A DNA stretch of 64,000 nt, taken from NCBI GenBank assembly GCA_028532985.1, contig JANCIK010000009.1, positions 620,001 to 684,000 on the forward strand. The letters run 5' to 3'. Made by a program: the position numbers and the translations under genes. Positions 23,429 through 33,989 of this stretch are shown here, one piece after another (positions within the stretch are counted from its first letter, which is position 1; the number at the start of each line of letters is the position of its first letter). Below the pieces are notes generated by a model. The model did no database searches, was not told the DNA's origin, and saw nothing but the letters and a program-made list of their open reading frames with translations. The DNA is from Stropharia rugosoannulata (taxonomy: Eukaryota; Basidiomycota; Agaricomycetes; Agaricales; Strophariaceae).

Positions 23429-25549
23429 GCGTCTCTGGGGAATCCATCACATACACAAAATCTCATACCCATCCAACCACATATTGTGAAGCCATAACCG
23501 CCACTCGTGCCATTTCCATCGACACTGCCGCTTTATCTGCGAAATATTAACACACTCTGCATTGTAACATCTGCCTGATACCTCACTTTTGTCCTCGTTC
23601 TGTTCACAGGCTGTTTGATTTAGTCAACTATCCATTTTTTTTGTTTACCCCAATGCTGTTCGATAGTGTACATGTATGTATAGTTTACGCTCCAATTGTA
23701 ATAGATAAATTTCAGACCACCAAACATCTCATTCACGTCAACCAGAAAGAAAACGATGATGTAAATAGTATAGTTAGTATCCATTCGGTACAATGCTTCC
23801 ATGATTCTTGGAGAGAGTACAAAATGGGTGCATGGTGTGCATTCCCTGCGCAGTGAGCCGCGGTTCCATTTTAGTGATATGCATGACATCCTGCTTTCTC
23901 AATTGAGTATTAGGAATGAAGGAAGTATGAAAGAGTAAAAGCTACATCGTAATCTGCTACTGCTTGTACTACCATTATCTCCCTATTTCCGAAGTACTGA
24001 AGGCACAGGGGCATTCGCAAGATCACTAAATTGAAAGGGCGGGAGGCTCGCTTTCCCATCATTTTCTAAAAGCGCAATTACATGTACTGTCGTGTCTAAT
24101 CCCATCCATCATCCTACCGCTTGGACCTGTTTTATCCACTTTTGCTGTAAGGTTCACCTTTCTGCGGCCATATGGAACGCTTGATCAAAGTTTATAATAA
24201 CATGAAAACAAGCAATTATAAATTACATACTTGGTGCTTCGTGATGGGGGCCATGAGTGAGCCATGGTCCACAAATTGGATAGTGCAGGGGACCCAGTAT
24301 AGGCCAGATTGGTGGGGAGTATAGGTCAAGTTGGTGGGATGATGGGTGGGATATGGCGTGGCACAAGCGCAGATCGGTGTGACCTAAATGGGTGGGTTAT
24401 TGCGTGGTCGTCAGCAGCGCCACCCGCCCAACGCTTTGGTAGAGAGCGGCGTAGGGCGCTGAGTACATTCCCCATGCAGTAAGTGACCCATAGGCTACCA
24501 TAGGTGTATTTAGCTGTGCATTCTTTTTGGGTATAGATGATACAAATGTTTGTATTAATGATCATGCCTCCTGAGAACACCGTAAAATACATAGTCAATA
24601 CGAACAATAAGACGTAGTAGGTTTGGACAAGCATAAAACCAAATCACCATCGCCGAGTACATCAACCTAATCCAGCTCTAATACTCCATGTAATCTGGGT
24701 ATCACTCAAACACAAGAACACTCATATTCCTTGAATACTTGATGAATAAATAACCTTTACCTTCGGGCTATTACTCATTCTGAATTTGGTAATGAAGGGC
24801 AGGATGGGGCGGGACAAGGCGTCAGTGCAGCGGGACATCTTTTCGGTTGGATTACTAGATTCCCCCGGTGGGGTTGATTCGATTCCCACCGGTTTGGCCT
24901 TTCCTCCAGGGGACCCCTTTGCTTCAAGCGTACATTACCGTGGCCATACGGAACGCTTGGTCATTTATCATGCTTCATAATGGCCATGATAGGCCATGAT
25001 GCATGATGCATTGATGTGCCACTACTCCCAGTAGTATAAAGGATGCTCTAAACAGGCCTCCTCCCCACTGCAGAGCGTCCTCTGCCTCTCACCTTCCCGG
25101 GCTTCCTAGCCCAAGCGGCCTGATAATCACTTCAGATGAACAAAGAGACAGTCCCAAGTAACATGTTCTTTAGCTTGTTCGCCTACTCGCACGTGTTGCG
25201 ATACGGTATGGGCTTTGCAGATTACCCGAGTTTGCATCCCCAGCGAAAGTATTACATGCCCTTTCGGGTCTGTCTCTTTGGCTATTATCTAAGTGACTGC
25301 AACCTGTTTCTTTGTGCTGATAGAAGTACTTATCAATCCGTTAAATTCAATATATTTTTCATTACAAAAGAGAATCAGCTGGGAGGAAAAAAATATCTAC
25401 AACGACAGCAGTTTCAAAGCAAAGCAGAGCGAAAGCATATATGGAAAACCAACAATTGAAACAAATTAAAGGCGAACAACAGAGCACAGAAACTATTCAT
25501 ACATTATTATCATCGCATATGTCTATGCCATGTACTCTTTTGTCTGAGG
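23429..25549. other. Intergenic with degenerate repeats, no gene seen
   Basis: About 2.1 kb. A G/T-rich stretch at 24230-24360 repeats ATAGGTCAAGTTGGTGGG-like units. Two imperfect copies of a GGCCATATGGAACGCTTG segment lie near 24170 and 24941, and GGCCATGAT/GCATGATGCAT short repeats near 24981-25015. It looks like decayed mobile DNA. No coding support. Confidence 0.45.
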
Positions 25550-26595
25550 TCAGTACCAGTTCCTCGCGGTGCCCAAGTCAAAGTTAATGTACCCGGAGTC
25601 TTTCAATTCCAATGACTCCATCGCGAAATTGTTCGACCTCCTCATAAAATGGAAAGGCGCAGCAGTGACAACGTATGGGTTGCCCGGGTAGGTGTAGAAC
25701 GTCTCAGCCTTGGGGATGGGTGGGTTATCAAGCGCGAACCAGGCGGGCGACGAGGCGTACTCGTATTCCACCGGCGCATCAAGTGTGGAGGTAGAGAACA
25801 GCTGCTCAACCTCTGCGATGCTGGCGGGGATCTGCGCCTCTGGAGTGGGGACGGAATGCTGTTCCTGGTCCTGCACCTCGTCCACTCCCGCGGCGGCCAA
25901 TTCACTAGCGCCGGCCGGGGCAGAATGGACAGGGGTATCGCCGACACTGTGCACCCGGCGCGCACGCGGCCTATAGCGGTAGTCGGGGTAGCGCGCTTTA
26001 TGCGCGTCGAGCTCGTCCTGCGCGCGGTCTTTGTACATCTCCTTCTGGTCCTTCGGGAGAGCGCGCCAGAGAGATCCCGCGAGCTTGCTCAGGCTCGGCT
26101 GCCTCTTCCCTGCCATGCCGGCGTCGTCGTGCGCTGTGGAGAGGGCGGCGCCGAATTGGTTCGACTGGGTGTTGGGCTGGGAGAGCGCGAGGACGACGTC
26201 GGAGCGGAAGAGTATGAACGCGTTTGGTGGGCGTGGAATATGTGGAGAGCTGCGCCTGCGCGCGCTGGTATTGCGCATTGGGGAAGATGATTTGTGCCGC
26301 TTGGGCTGAGTTTTAGGTAAAGTCGGCGACGGGAGTGAGATTTGAAGGTTTCCAGTCGCAACGGAAGGGTGAACCGCGCTCGGATTAGAGAAGATCTCGT
26401 CCGCAGACTGAACCGCAGTACATGTGTACTGAACAGCATCGCTCTCTGTATAAAAAGAGATAAGATATGTATGCTGAACCTATGAGATAGATGGCTGTTC
26501 ATACCTCCACTGTATTGAGACCCAGCATTGAAAGGCGACCCGTTGTAGTACTGCATGTCATTGATGTTGTTGAAGGAAGGCAGCGAAGATTGCAT
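25550..26595 (-). CDS. HMG-box protein, two exons, 328 aa
   Basis: ATG at 26595 (MQSSLPSFNNINDMQYYNG). Intron 26504-26446 (GTATGA...ATACAG). Exon 2 is 26445-25550 in frame. HMG box: IPRPPNAFILFRSDVV, then LSKLAGSLWRALPKDQKEMY and HKARYPDYRYRPRARR. Between helix 1 and helix 2 there is an unusually long loop (from LSQPNTQ to GKRQPS, about 30 residues). I found no convincing intron to remove it. The N-terminus is Ser/Pro-rich and the C-terminus acidic/aromatic. Probable transcription factor of the fungal MATA-HMG/Rox1-like type. It is not next to pheromone or receptor genes, so no mating role is claimed. Confidence 0.82.
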
Positions 26596-28628
26596 GATGA
26601 ATGAAGCTTGAGTATCAGTAGATATGGGAGAAGAAACTTGACTTTGTTGCTACTTCAGTGGCACCCTCGACGGCATTTATCTCTTTTGACAATCCATATG
26701 CGCGTGTCTAAATTTGGGCCGAGGTCCTAACAGTACCGACGCGTTAGAATCACAAAGCCTTTTTACTTTATCACGTACGTGACTCTGGAGAACATTTGTG
26801 ATCTTAGAAACTGGAGATGTGATTTCAGAAATCCCTTGGGACACGGTACAGACCAAATATGGAACCTATGTGATTCATTACGAGTTTGTAGTGAATTTAC
26901 GCAGGACATCAGTGAAAATGTGAAGACGTAAAATTGACAGCATCTACACGAGGCTGATAGGCGGGGATTTCCAGAATCAAGAGTGCTAGTAATAGCTACT
27001 TCCTGCATTCTAATGACGCAGATGGTGTGTAGGTGTCAATACGCATTGTTATTTCTTACATTTCCGTAGATAATTTCTCATTCATTGCTCACTCACACCA
27101 TTACTGTAAGCAAATGGTCGGCTGTCCCAAGTGTAGGCACCGCCACCTTGGAAATTTGTTCATCGCTTTCTGAAAATATGAAGCACGTTTTATGAGTAAA
27201 AATAGGACAATAGTAGGGTTTCCTCACGTCGGACATGCATTCGCGGAACGTGCGCAAACACGTGTCGAACTGTGTACTTACTATTTTTGTGAAGCGTTCA
27301 TTTCTGCACGGTCAAGATATAATGTAAAGGGACGCATAGACGCTGGCGCTGAGCGCTGGAATCGACTCAATATTTCAAGCGCCCAAGTGTGACTGACTGT
27401 AACGACAATTGGAAGTATACCGTAGGACACTTAAGTAGCAGTTTTCTGCCGACAAATTTGTTTCACTACGCTCGAAGCTTAATGAAATATTGATATTCGT
27501 TACGATTATACATATGGATCTGCAAGGGGCGAGTATTCAATTTATTGAAGTGACCTTGCCAGTGCTGACCAGTTTAATTAGTTGTGATGCATTGATGGGT
27601 GACGTTCATGCTAAGAGTCACTATGCACGGGCCACATCTTGATCGATATAAGAAAAGTCCGCAGCATTCATCGCCTCTTCCCCCCATCCCCCACCCCCTG
27701 CTCTTACGCGGCGCGGCGCTCACCTGTCTCTGTCAATTCTTTATCTCGCTCAGAGGTACTACTAGACATCTCCTCGAACCCTGGCATTCCTGCATGCTGC
27801 CATGATTCACACCATCTGCAGTTGTCCTCGTTAAGGACTTCCCGGTCCCCTCTATCACCCTTCCTACCAAATAAGAGCTTGGCCCTTTCGAATCACCTCA
27901 ATCTACTAGGCGACTTAACGCGAGATCTCTAAATAAATGCCTGTTCTTGGGTATGTCATGTCTGTCACCATCCCGAGAACTGCCGCACCTCTTTACCCCG
28001 ATTTATCTGCTGGGTGGACCGAAGTCATGCAGGCTTTGCCTGCCTCGCGCAGACAGGTGGCCGACTCTCCATACGTGTATCTGTATTCCATACATGCATA
28101 CATGTGTGGGAGACCTCCGCGTTGCCAACCTGCGCGGTGCATGCATTGTCCGTTGACCATCCGAACGTTACATATGTCTCATTAAGAATGCCACCAGGAT
28201 TGCTCAATCGACTCTTCGAAGGCTTGAGCGCTTATGGTTTGTGATTCAATCTGGCAGGTACAGGATTGCATGTCTCTCTTATCTTACATCTCACGACGCT
28301 TTGTTCCCATTCAAGCCAGAGTTCTAGCTACGCGCGGACGGCTCAATTCCCCGCCGTATGCTTTTCTTTCATACGCGTGTTAAAATCCGATTTTCTGGAA
28401 CCATGGGCCAATGTTTAAACGTTCACACCCCAGTGAAGCTTCTTTCCTCGCATCTCTAGAGTTTGCCCTGAACCTAATTCAGTCAATAAGAGGCATACAT
28501 TCGAAAATACCCCATTTTGTTTCCCGTGATTCTCCTAAGCCACCCAAATTTTGTGTCTCGTTTGGATTGACGGGATAAATCCTCCCGGCCTTCAACCTGT
28601 CCGAATCTCTCCCTTGGGTGCAAATCTC
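26596..28628. other. Intergenic, no gene seen
   Basis: About 2 kb. Several overlapping short frames between 27600 and 28240 are Pro/Ser/Leu-rich in all frames and have no domain or splice support, so I do not call them genes. Confidence 0.4.
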
Positions 28629-28945
28629 TCCGGACCCCTGCTCAGAAGAGGGTATTCGATGGAATAACTGTGGATAGCCACAATCGGTACCTAGAGCTCC
28701 AGGAGCTTCAATTCCTTTCCCACGGGCAGTTACAGGAAACGACTACGGGCGAGGTCAACATCACTAGAATTACTCTTACGTTTCATGCTTCATGCATCAT
28801 GCATCATGGGTTATCTTCCGGCTTTTGTCGATCGCAATCTTTGAAGTTGAAAGGTCTATAGCTCTGCATCCATCCCCCTTTCCGCCATCCAGCACGTTTC
28901 ACCTTCTTACAAGTTTTGACGCTATTCGAAGCGTGCCTGCCCACC
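28629..28945 (+). pseudogene. Decayed partial copy of the F-box-like gene at 29592
   Basis: The stretch beginning GGTATTCGATGGAATAACTG (28651) aligns with GGGTATTTGACGGAGTTCTT of the intact gene. In protein it reads VFDGITVDSHNRYLELQEL against VFDGVLVDSDERYRELQDL. Later GEVNITRITLTF matches GETTLIDIALTL, and LSSGFCRSQSLKLKGL matches LSSDFFRCQALNLEKS. The frame then breaks, with a CATGCATCATGCATCATG insertion inside. The F-box start and the LRR-like remainder are absent. A dead, 5'- and 3'-truncated duplicate about 1 kb upstream of its parent. Confidence 0.65.
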
Positions 28946-29591
28946 CAGACTATCCTATTGAAGAGCGCAGTGATACGCACAGCTTCGAGTCTACCCTTAC
29001 TTGCTGTGCAGCACTCTCAAAGGCCTCTGCGCCTTGTGTTTTGTGTTTATGCTCTCTTTCTTACCTAGCCCATGTCATCCCCTCTACGCGCTTGCCTGAT
29101 GCAAGCGCGTATCAGCGACCTGCGACTGTGGCCTTGATCTGGGATGACTTGACGAGCGACTTATTCTCACAAATCCACAACTTGCTTTGCTTTGTCCGCG
29201 GGTCTGATAAGCGTACATGTGAAGTACCAAGTGCGACGACCGTCATCATGTATATAGAGTAGTGTCAATGGGTCACCAGTAACTCTCTCCATACGGATAT
29301 GTGGCTTTGCGGTAGCAAATACATTATTTCAAGCTACATTTCAAGTTAATAGCATATATTTAATTAGTACTCATAAGATATTGTTACCTATGCGAGCGGT
29401 GAGTCTGCAGCAATCGGCTTCAACCTGGTTCAAGTTGAAGAAATAACATTCACGTGAAGAAAGATGTGGTCACATACTAAAAAAAACCTGTAAAGCAAGT
29501 TTGCACTCGTCTGCAAAGCAATGTAACACAGCGCCGCTATATAAAATGGCTGAGGCGAAGACACATCCTATCACAAACATTCACGCACACT

Positions 29592-30888
29592 ATGTCGTTC
29601 TCTTATCTTCCCCAAGAGATGCAAGATGCCGTTGTTGCCTTCAGCGACAAGGACACCTGCCAGGATCTCTCCCTCGTTAGCAGGTCCCTCCGAGACAGTG
29701 CTCAGAGGCGGGTATTTGACGGAGTTCTTGTGGACAGCGATGAAAGGTATCGAGAGCTGCAAGATCTTCTAACACATTCCCAAGGGCGGTTACCGGGAAT
29801 AATTACAGGCGAGACCACCCTCATAGACATTGCGCTTACGCTACAGGAATTATCTTCCGATTTTTTTCGATGTCAAGCTTTGAACCTGGAAAAGTCTACC
29901 GTCCTTCAGAGATCACTTTCTCCGGCATACAACACATTTGATTGCCTTACGAGTTTGAGGCTTGTCAGCACAACTATGCCCCTCCAGGCATTTCCATTGC
30001 TCAAGACCTTAGAGCTCCTGGAGCTCACCGACGCATACCTATCTGGCCCGGATATGGTTATCCCAGTACCGAACCGTCCGCGGCTGAAGACACTCATGTT
30101 GGAGCACTGCGTTGATCCAAGGGTCTCTATGCTTTTATTCAACATCCTCGACTGTAGATCATTAAAAGTTCTGCAGTCGACTACAAAAGAGACAGTCAAG
30201 GGAACAGATGGCACTTATATGTATATTCACAACATGGTCATTGATATGGCAAGGACGGCTCTGGAAACGTTGACGTTATCAGGTGTGTTTTCACCATGCA
30301 TTATTATCATTCTCTATACTAATCCTCGCAGTCGAAGAAAAGAATGCAAGACGCGAATACTTCTATGACTGGGCGTTAGTCCCCAACCTGAAGAACTTCG
30401 CACTCAATTTCACAGAACAACCTGACCATATAAACGCGGCATCCCCCCATATTTGGGACAAATCAACACACCTTGTGCTCGGTAATCTTCAAGCCATTTT
30501 AGCAGCCAGGCGGAGCAAGGTGCAAAAAATTGGCCTGTACTTCCATGATTTCTACAATCACCCCGTTGTCGCACAGCGCCTTCCCACGAGGTGCGAAACA
30601 CAGCCTGAGACTTGGAGGTCCATTGGCGACAGTTTAGTGGCGATATCCCATGCTCTTCAAGATACACCATTAATAGTGGATATTAGGATGCATGCATTCA
30701 TTGAGACAATGACAGAGATCGACGGCATCGATATCGACAAATCCATGTTTCATGGAAACACAATAAAAAAATGGTTCTCTAGATTTGTTGTGCCCTCGCA
30801 GAACGACATAAAGGTAATCAAACTAAAAGTATCCATGACTTGTAGCAATATGGAGGACTATTTCTCAGACTATTCTGAGGTGAACTGA
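29592..30888 (+). CDS. F-box-like protein, two exons, 415 aa
   Basis: ATG at 29592 (MSFSYLPQEMQDAVVAF). The N-terminus LPQEMQDAVVAFSDKDTCQD, followed by LSLVSRSLRDSAQRRVFDGV, fits the basidiomycete F-box-like motif (LP.E....I......L..LSLVSR). The intron at 30283-30331 (GTGTGT...CTCGCAG) joins in frame to VEEKNARREYFYDWA. The rest has irregular leucine-rich segments (FPLLKTLELLEL, RLKTLMLEHC) typical of substrate-recognition parts. Expected role: SCF ubiquitin-ligase adaptor. Such genes form large expanded families in mushrooms. A truncated copy lies just upstream. Confidence 0.75.
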
Positions 30889-31588
30889 TGTCAATCACTA
30901 GGATACATTCACATTATATTCTCCTCACTGTAATATACATGCTACTTACGTGAGAATTAAATCTCTGGTGCATATCAGATGATCGACATCAGTAGTCTAA
31001 CAATAAAATGGTTAATTCGAAACATAAATATAATTACCTATGCCTTTTTTTCTTCTTGTTAATAATTTTAACCTTTTAGCTTTTCTTAAGCTCAACCCTT
31101 GGAGGCCAGGATACTCGTCTAAGGTTGGCGGGAGCTCCACGGCAGGATTTGCTTTTGTATTTCGCATACCCAAGTAGAAACACGTGACTACGATTCTCAC
31201 GAAGTTGCTCCCTGCAACCTCGATAAATCTGCCACCTCCTACTGGACTCAGACTGGGTACAGACTTTAACTTACCTATTTTGTCCCAGGATGCTCAAAAC
31301 CAGTAGCAGCCATTTGTGTCTACTCCTGCCACTGGACTTGAGCGCGCGCGCGCTCCAATCCATTCGCCGTCCTACGCTTCCCACGGTTCGGCACGCCGTT
31401 CACACCAGTAAGTTCATCGAGGTTAAAGTGTCCTTCATAGAATTAAACTCTTGTGACTAGATGCTTAAAGCCCCTCCGAGTATCCTGCTATTAGGATCGG
31501 CTGCTTCGGTTACATTGGCTACTTCTACAGAGTGACGATAGGCATCCACGGCACCCACTTGATTCGTAAACCTGCCGAATCAATACAG
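30889..31588. other. Intergenic, no gene seen
   Basis: Short AT-rich spacer with a GCGCGCGCGC alternating run near 31343-31354. No gene support. Confidence 0.4.
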
Positions 31589-31905
31589 TCACTGTGGCTG
31601 AAGTAATGCAGACTTCGATCAGTCGTTTGTATGTTGGTAAACCGTGAAGTGGGACCTACCGGGCAGATAGAGCTCCGAGATATACAGAAAGGAGCTTCAC
31701 ATATTCCAATGCTCACTGCGCAAAACGCAGGAAGACACTGTTGCTCAAATGGCGGACAAAGAATGTTACCGCAGTCTGCATCAGTTGTGCATGACACGGT
31801 AGCTGATCCACCTCCTCCTGGTCCACCAACCCCCATAGCACGAGACATAATAGCTCCAAGAGCAAGAATGCTGAGGCTTTGAAGAAGTGAGTTTGCCTTG
31901 TTCAT
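31589..31905 (-). CDS. Small secreted Cys-rich protein, copy A, 82 aa
   Basis: ATG at 31905, signal peptide MNKANSLLQSLSILALGAIM, then a Gly-rich spacer and the Cys core: VSCTTDADC, LCPPFEQQC, FCAVSIGIC, FCISRSSICP. Donor GTAGGT follows directly after the final Cys-Pro codons. The acceptor CCACAG at 31592 is followed at once by TGA, so the mature mRNA would end ...CP-stop. The intron is 31659-31592. Four such genes are tandem on this strand. The small, disulfide-rich, secreted form suggests an extracellular effector-like or defence-like role; no family name recognised. Confidence 0.65.
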
Positions 31906-32224
31906 ACTTGTTGACTTAGAATGATGAAGACCAAGTTGTTATCCAGAGGGGGTGTTGGACAGGCTACTAACCGCTCGACGGATCTCTTAAATACAGTTTG
32001 ATACCCATGGGTCTTGAGACTCGTAAGTTATCTCGTGCCCATCTTCCTGTAATTCCTGGCAGTGGGCGCTGATCCTGACAACATCTAAACAAATTGTGAC
32101 AAATTCAAAACATGTATTATTTCTTATCATGTCCATTATCCCCTGGAGAATACGCCATACGTAACACCGTGTACCCATGCAGGAACTATGTGAGCAATTA
32201 TCTCCTTGACGAGTGACACTGGCA

Positions 32225-32487
32225 TTACTGGAAAATTTATTTGAGGAAGAAGTAAGTGTTGTACACTGTATAAATCTCACCGGACACATCTCTCCCAAAG
32301 GGATGCACACGGCAGGCTCAACACATACACCGTTTTCGCAAATTCCTAACGCACAAGTTGTCTGGACGTGGCCACCCGAGACAGAAGGACAGCCGCATTG
32401 CAAGTCACTCTGGCATGTGGTTAAAGTCTGTGCAGAAGAAGCGACAGCAGTGACGAAGGCGATAATGATGTACTGTGTAGGCTTCAT
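32225..32487 (-). CDS. Small secreted Cys-rich protein, copy B, 69 aa
   Basis: ATG at 32487; signal peptide MKPTQYIIIAFVTAVASSAQ; core TTCQSDLQCGC, TTCALGICENGVC, AVCIPLGEMCP. Donor GTGAGA follows the CCG of Cys-Pro. Acceptor TTTCCAG at 32228 is followed immediately by TAA. An alternative acceptor 8 nt further on would add CHSSRR. It has the same architecture and the same 69-residue length as copy C. Confidence 0.65.
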
Positions 32488-33094
32488 AATTATCTTGGTT
32501 AAGTGGTGAATATTGCTGTTCAGCTACCAGCAGTTTTATACACCTTATATATCTTTCTATTTACTCTGATGTGCTGTGTAGATCATCTCCAAAAATTGAC
32601 ACCGAGCACTGGAAATGAGCTGTACATGAGGTTCCTGGGAGTCAAGAAGTCAGATAAAGTGGGAGTTACTATAACTAAATGGGGTGTTATCTATCTAGAG
32701 GAGAAAATATGGAACTCCTGGCGTTCTCTAACTCCTTGAGATGCCAATGTAGATTCACTACGCATTCATCACAGACTCATGACTGTTGATAGAGATCTTC
32801 TTCATATTGGTAAACATATGACCACGCGAGGACGTTGAGCGCTGCAGAAATGTCATGTCATACTTCCGGACGCGAGTTAGCTATCTCAAGGACAAAATTT
32901 ACCCGTGTTCCAGGAGATGATAGAGTAATTAGACAGCTAACTCATTTTGGTGGCATCAAATCAATTTGGGCTAACATTTCCCTCATGCATGAGTTGTAAA
33001 TTATATGGCATGTATGAAGAACTAAATTACATAATGAGCGTGATTGTTCAATCAACTTGAAGTTCCCAAACTATATCCGCCACTCTCATTAGTT
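32488..33094. other. Intergenic between Cys-rich gene copies
   Basis: Promoter of copy B and 3' flank of copy C; no gene seen. Confidence 0.4.
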
Positions 33095-33358
33095 TCACTG
33101 ATAAGGCTCGAGATCAGAATCACTTTTTACACTAGAGAAAGAGTAACGCACAGGGCATGGATCGCCGAAGGGTACACATATTTGATGTGTACACATCCCG
33201 GTAGCGGGAATGCATACAGAAGTTTGGCACACCGTCTGGGTAGAGCGGCAAGTTGGACAGTCTCCATCTGTTGTGCAGGTAACAGACATAACCGGGCGTA
33301 TGCTGGATGCAAAGACAAGGAGCAAGAAGCTGATAAGAGCATGCCGGTGGCCGAACAT
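33095..33358 (-). CDS. Small secreted Cys-rich protein, copy C, 69 aa
   Basis: ATG at 33358; signal peptide MFGHRHALISFLLLVFASSI; core VTCTTDGDCPTC, TVCQTSVC, GMCTHQICVPFGDPCP. Donor GTGCGT comes right after the Cys-Pro codons, CTGAT branch-like sequence, acceptor TTATCAG, then TGA (33097-33095). If the intron is retained, the protein would instead gain 18 unrelated residues (VRYSFSSVKS...) before the same TGA. Confidence 0.65.
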   Translation of the reverse strand: MFGHRHALISFLLLVFASSIRPVMSVTCTTDGDCPTCRSTQTVCQTSVCIPATGMCTHQICVPFGDPCPVRYSFSSVKSDSDLEPYQ

Positions 33359-33727
33359 TATGCTACTTCAATCTTCTGTGGTCTTTCTGTAGTGGGGAGC
33401 TAGTGAAATACGCTGCAAATAGAGGCACCTTTATAGCTCAGGCCCGCGCGTCAGCTTCGCGACTTGTGCATGTGAAACTATTGACATGTCTATGATAATG
33501 TTCACCCCGTAGAAGTATATCTGAGAGCGGTCACAAATATCAGACAGATCTGGTCTACCAGATCATGGGAGAGGGTTTTGAATTCTTCAAAGGAGAAATC
33601 AAGATATAGCGCTTAGTCATTTTACATGACGTTCTTTCACATACGCGTTTACCAACTTCTTTTATTCAACCCAGTTCAATTTGCAATATTAATATGTAAA
33701 GCAATCCCTTTGCACTCTCTTTGGTAT

Positions 33728-33989
33728 TTACTTTTTTTTTTTTGAGAATGGTTGGAACGTTAGCATTTTTAATGGTCGAAAAACTAAGAGCCAACTTACA
33801 GGGCAGTCAAATCCGGGACTAGCACAGACAGTGCGGGAACATTCACCATTGGTGCACTCTCCTGCAGCGCAGGTAATGTCAAAATCCGGACATGGTGGAC
33901 AGTCCGCGTCGGTTGAACAGGTGGTGGCCTTGGCAATTTGGCATTGAATACTGAGCCCAAGCGAAGAAAATCTGGCAGAGAACTTTCAT
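33728..33989 (-). pseudogene. Small Cys-rich protein, copy D, frameshifted
   Basis: ATG at 33989 begins MKVLCQIFFAWAQ. The mature part, ATTCSTDADCPPCPDF, ITCAAGECTNGEC, TVCASPGFDCP, is in another frame, so a 1-nt-type shift lies in the signal-peptide region. The end has the same layout as copies A-C: GTAAGT after Cys-Pro, GCTAAC branch, then an A-run ending AAAG followed by TAA. Either a recently broken gene, or a start exon I could not find. Confidence 0.5.

Noticed and set aside
16361..26595. Mating-type locus because of two HMG-box genes
   Set aside because: No homeodomain, pheromone precursor or STE3-like receptor genes are visible; HMG-box genes are common in Agaricomycetes.
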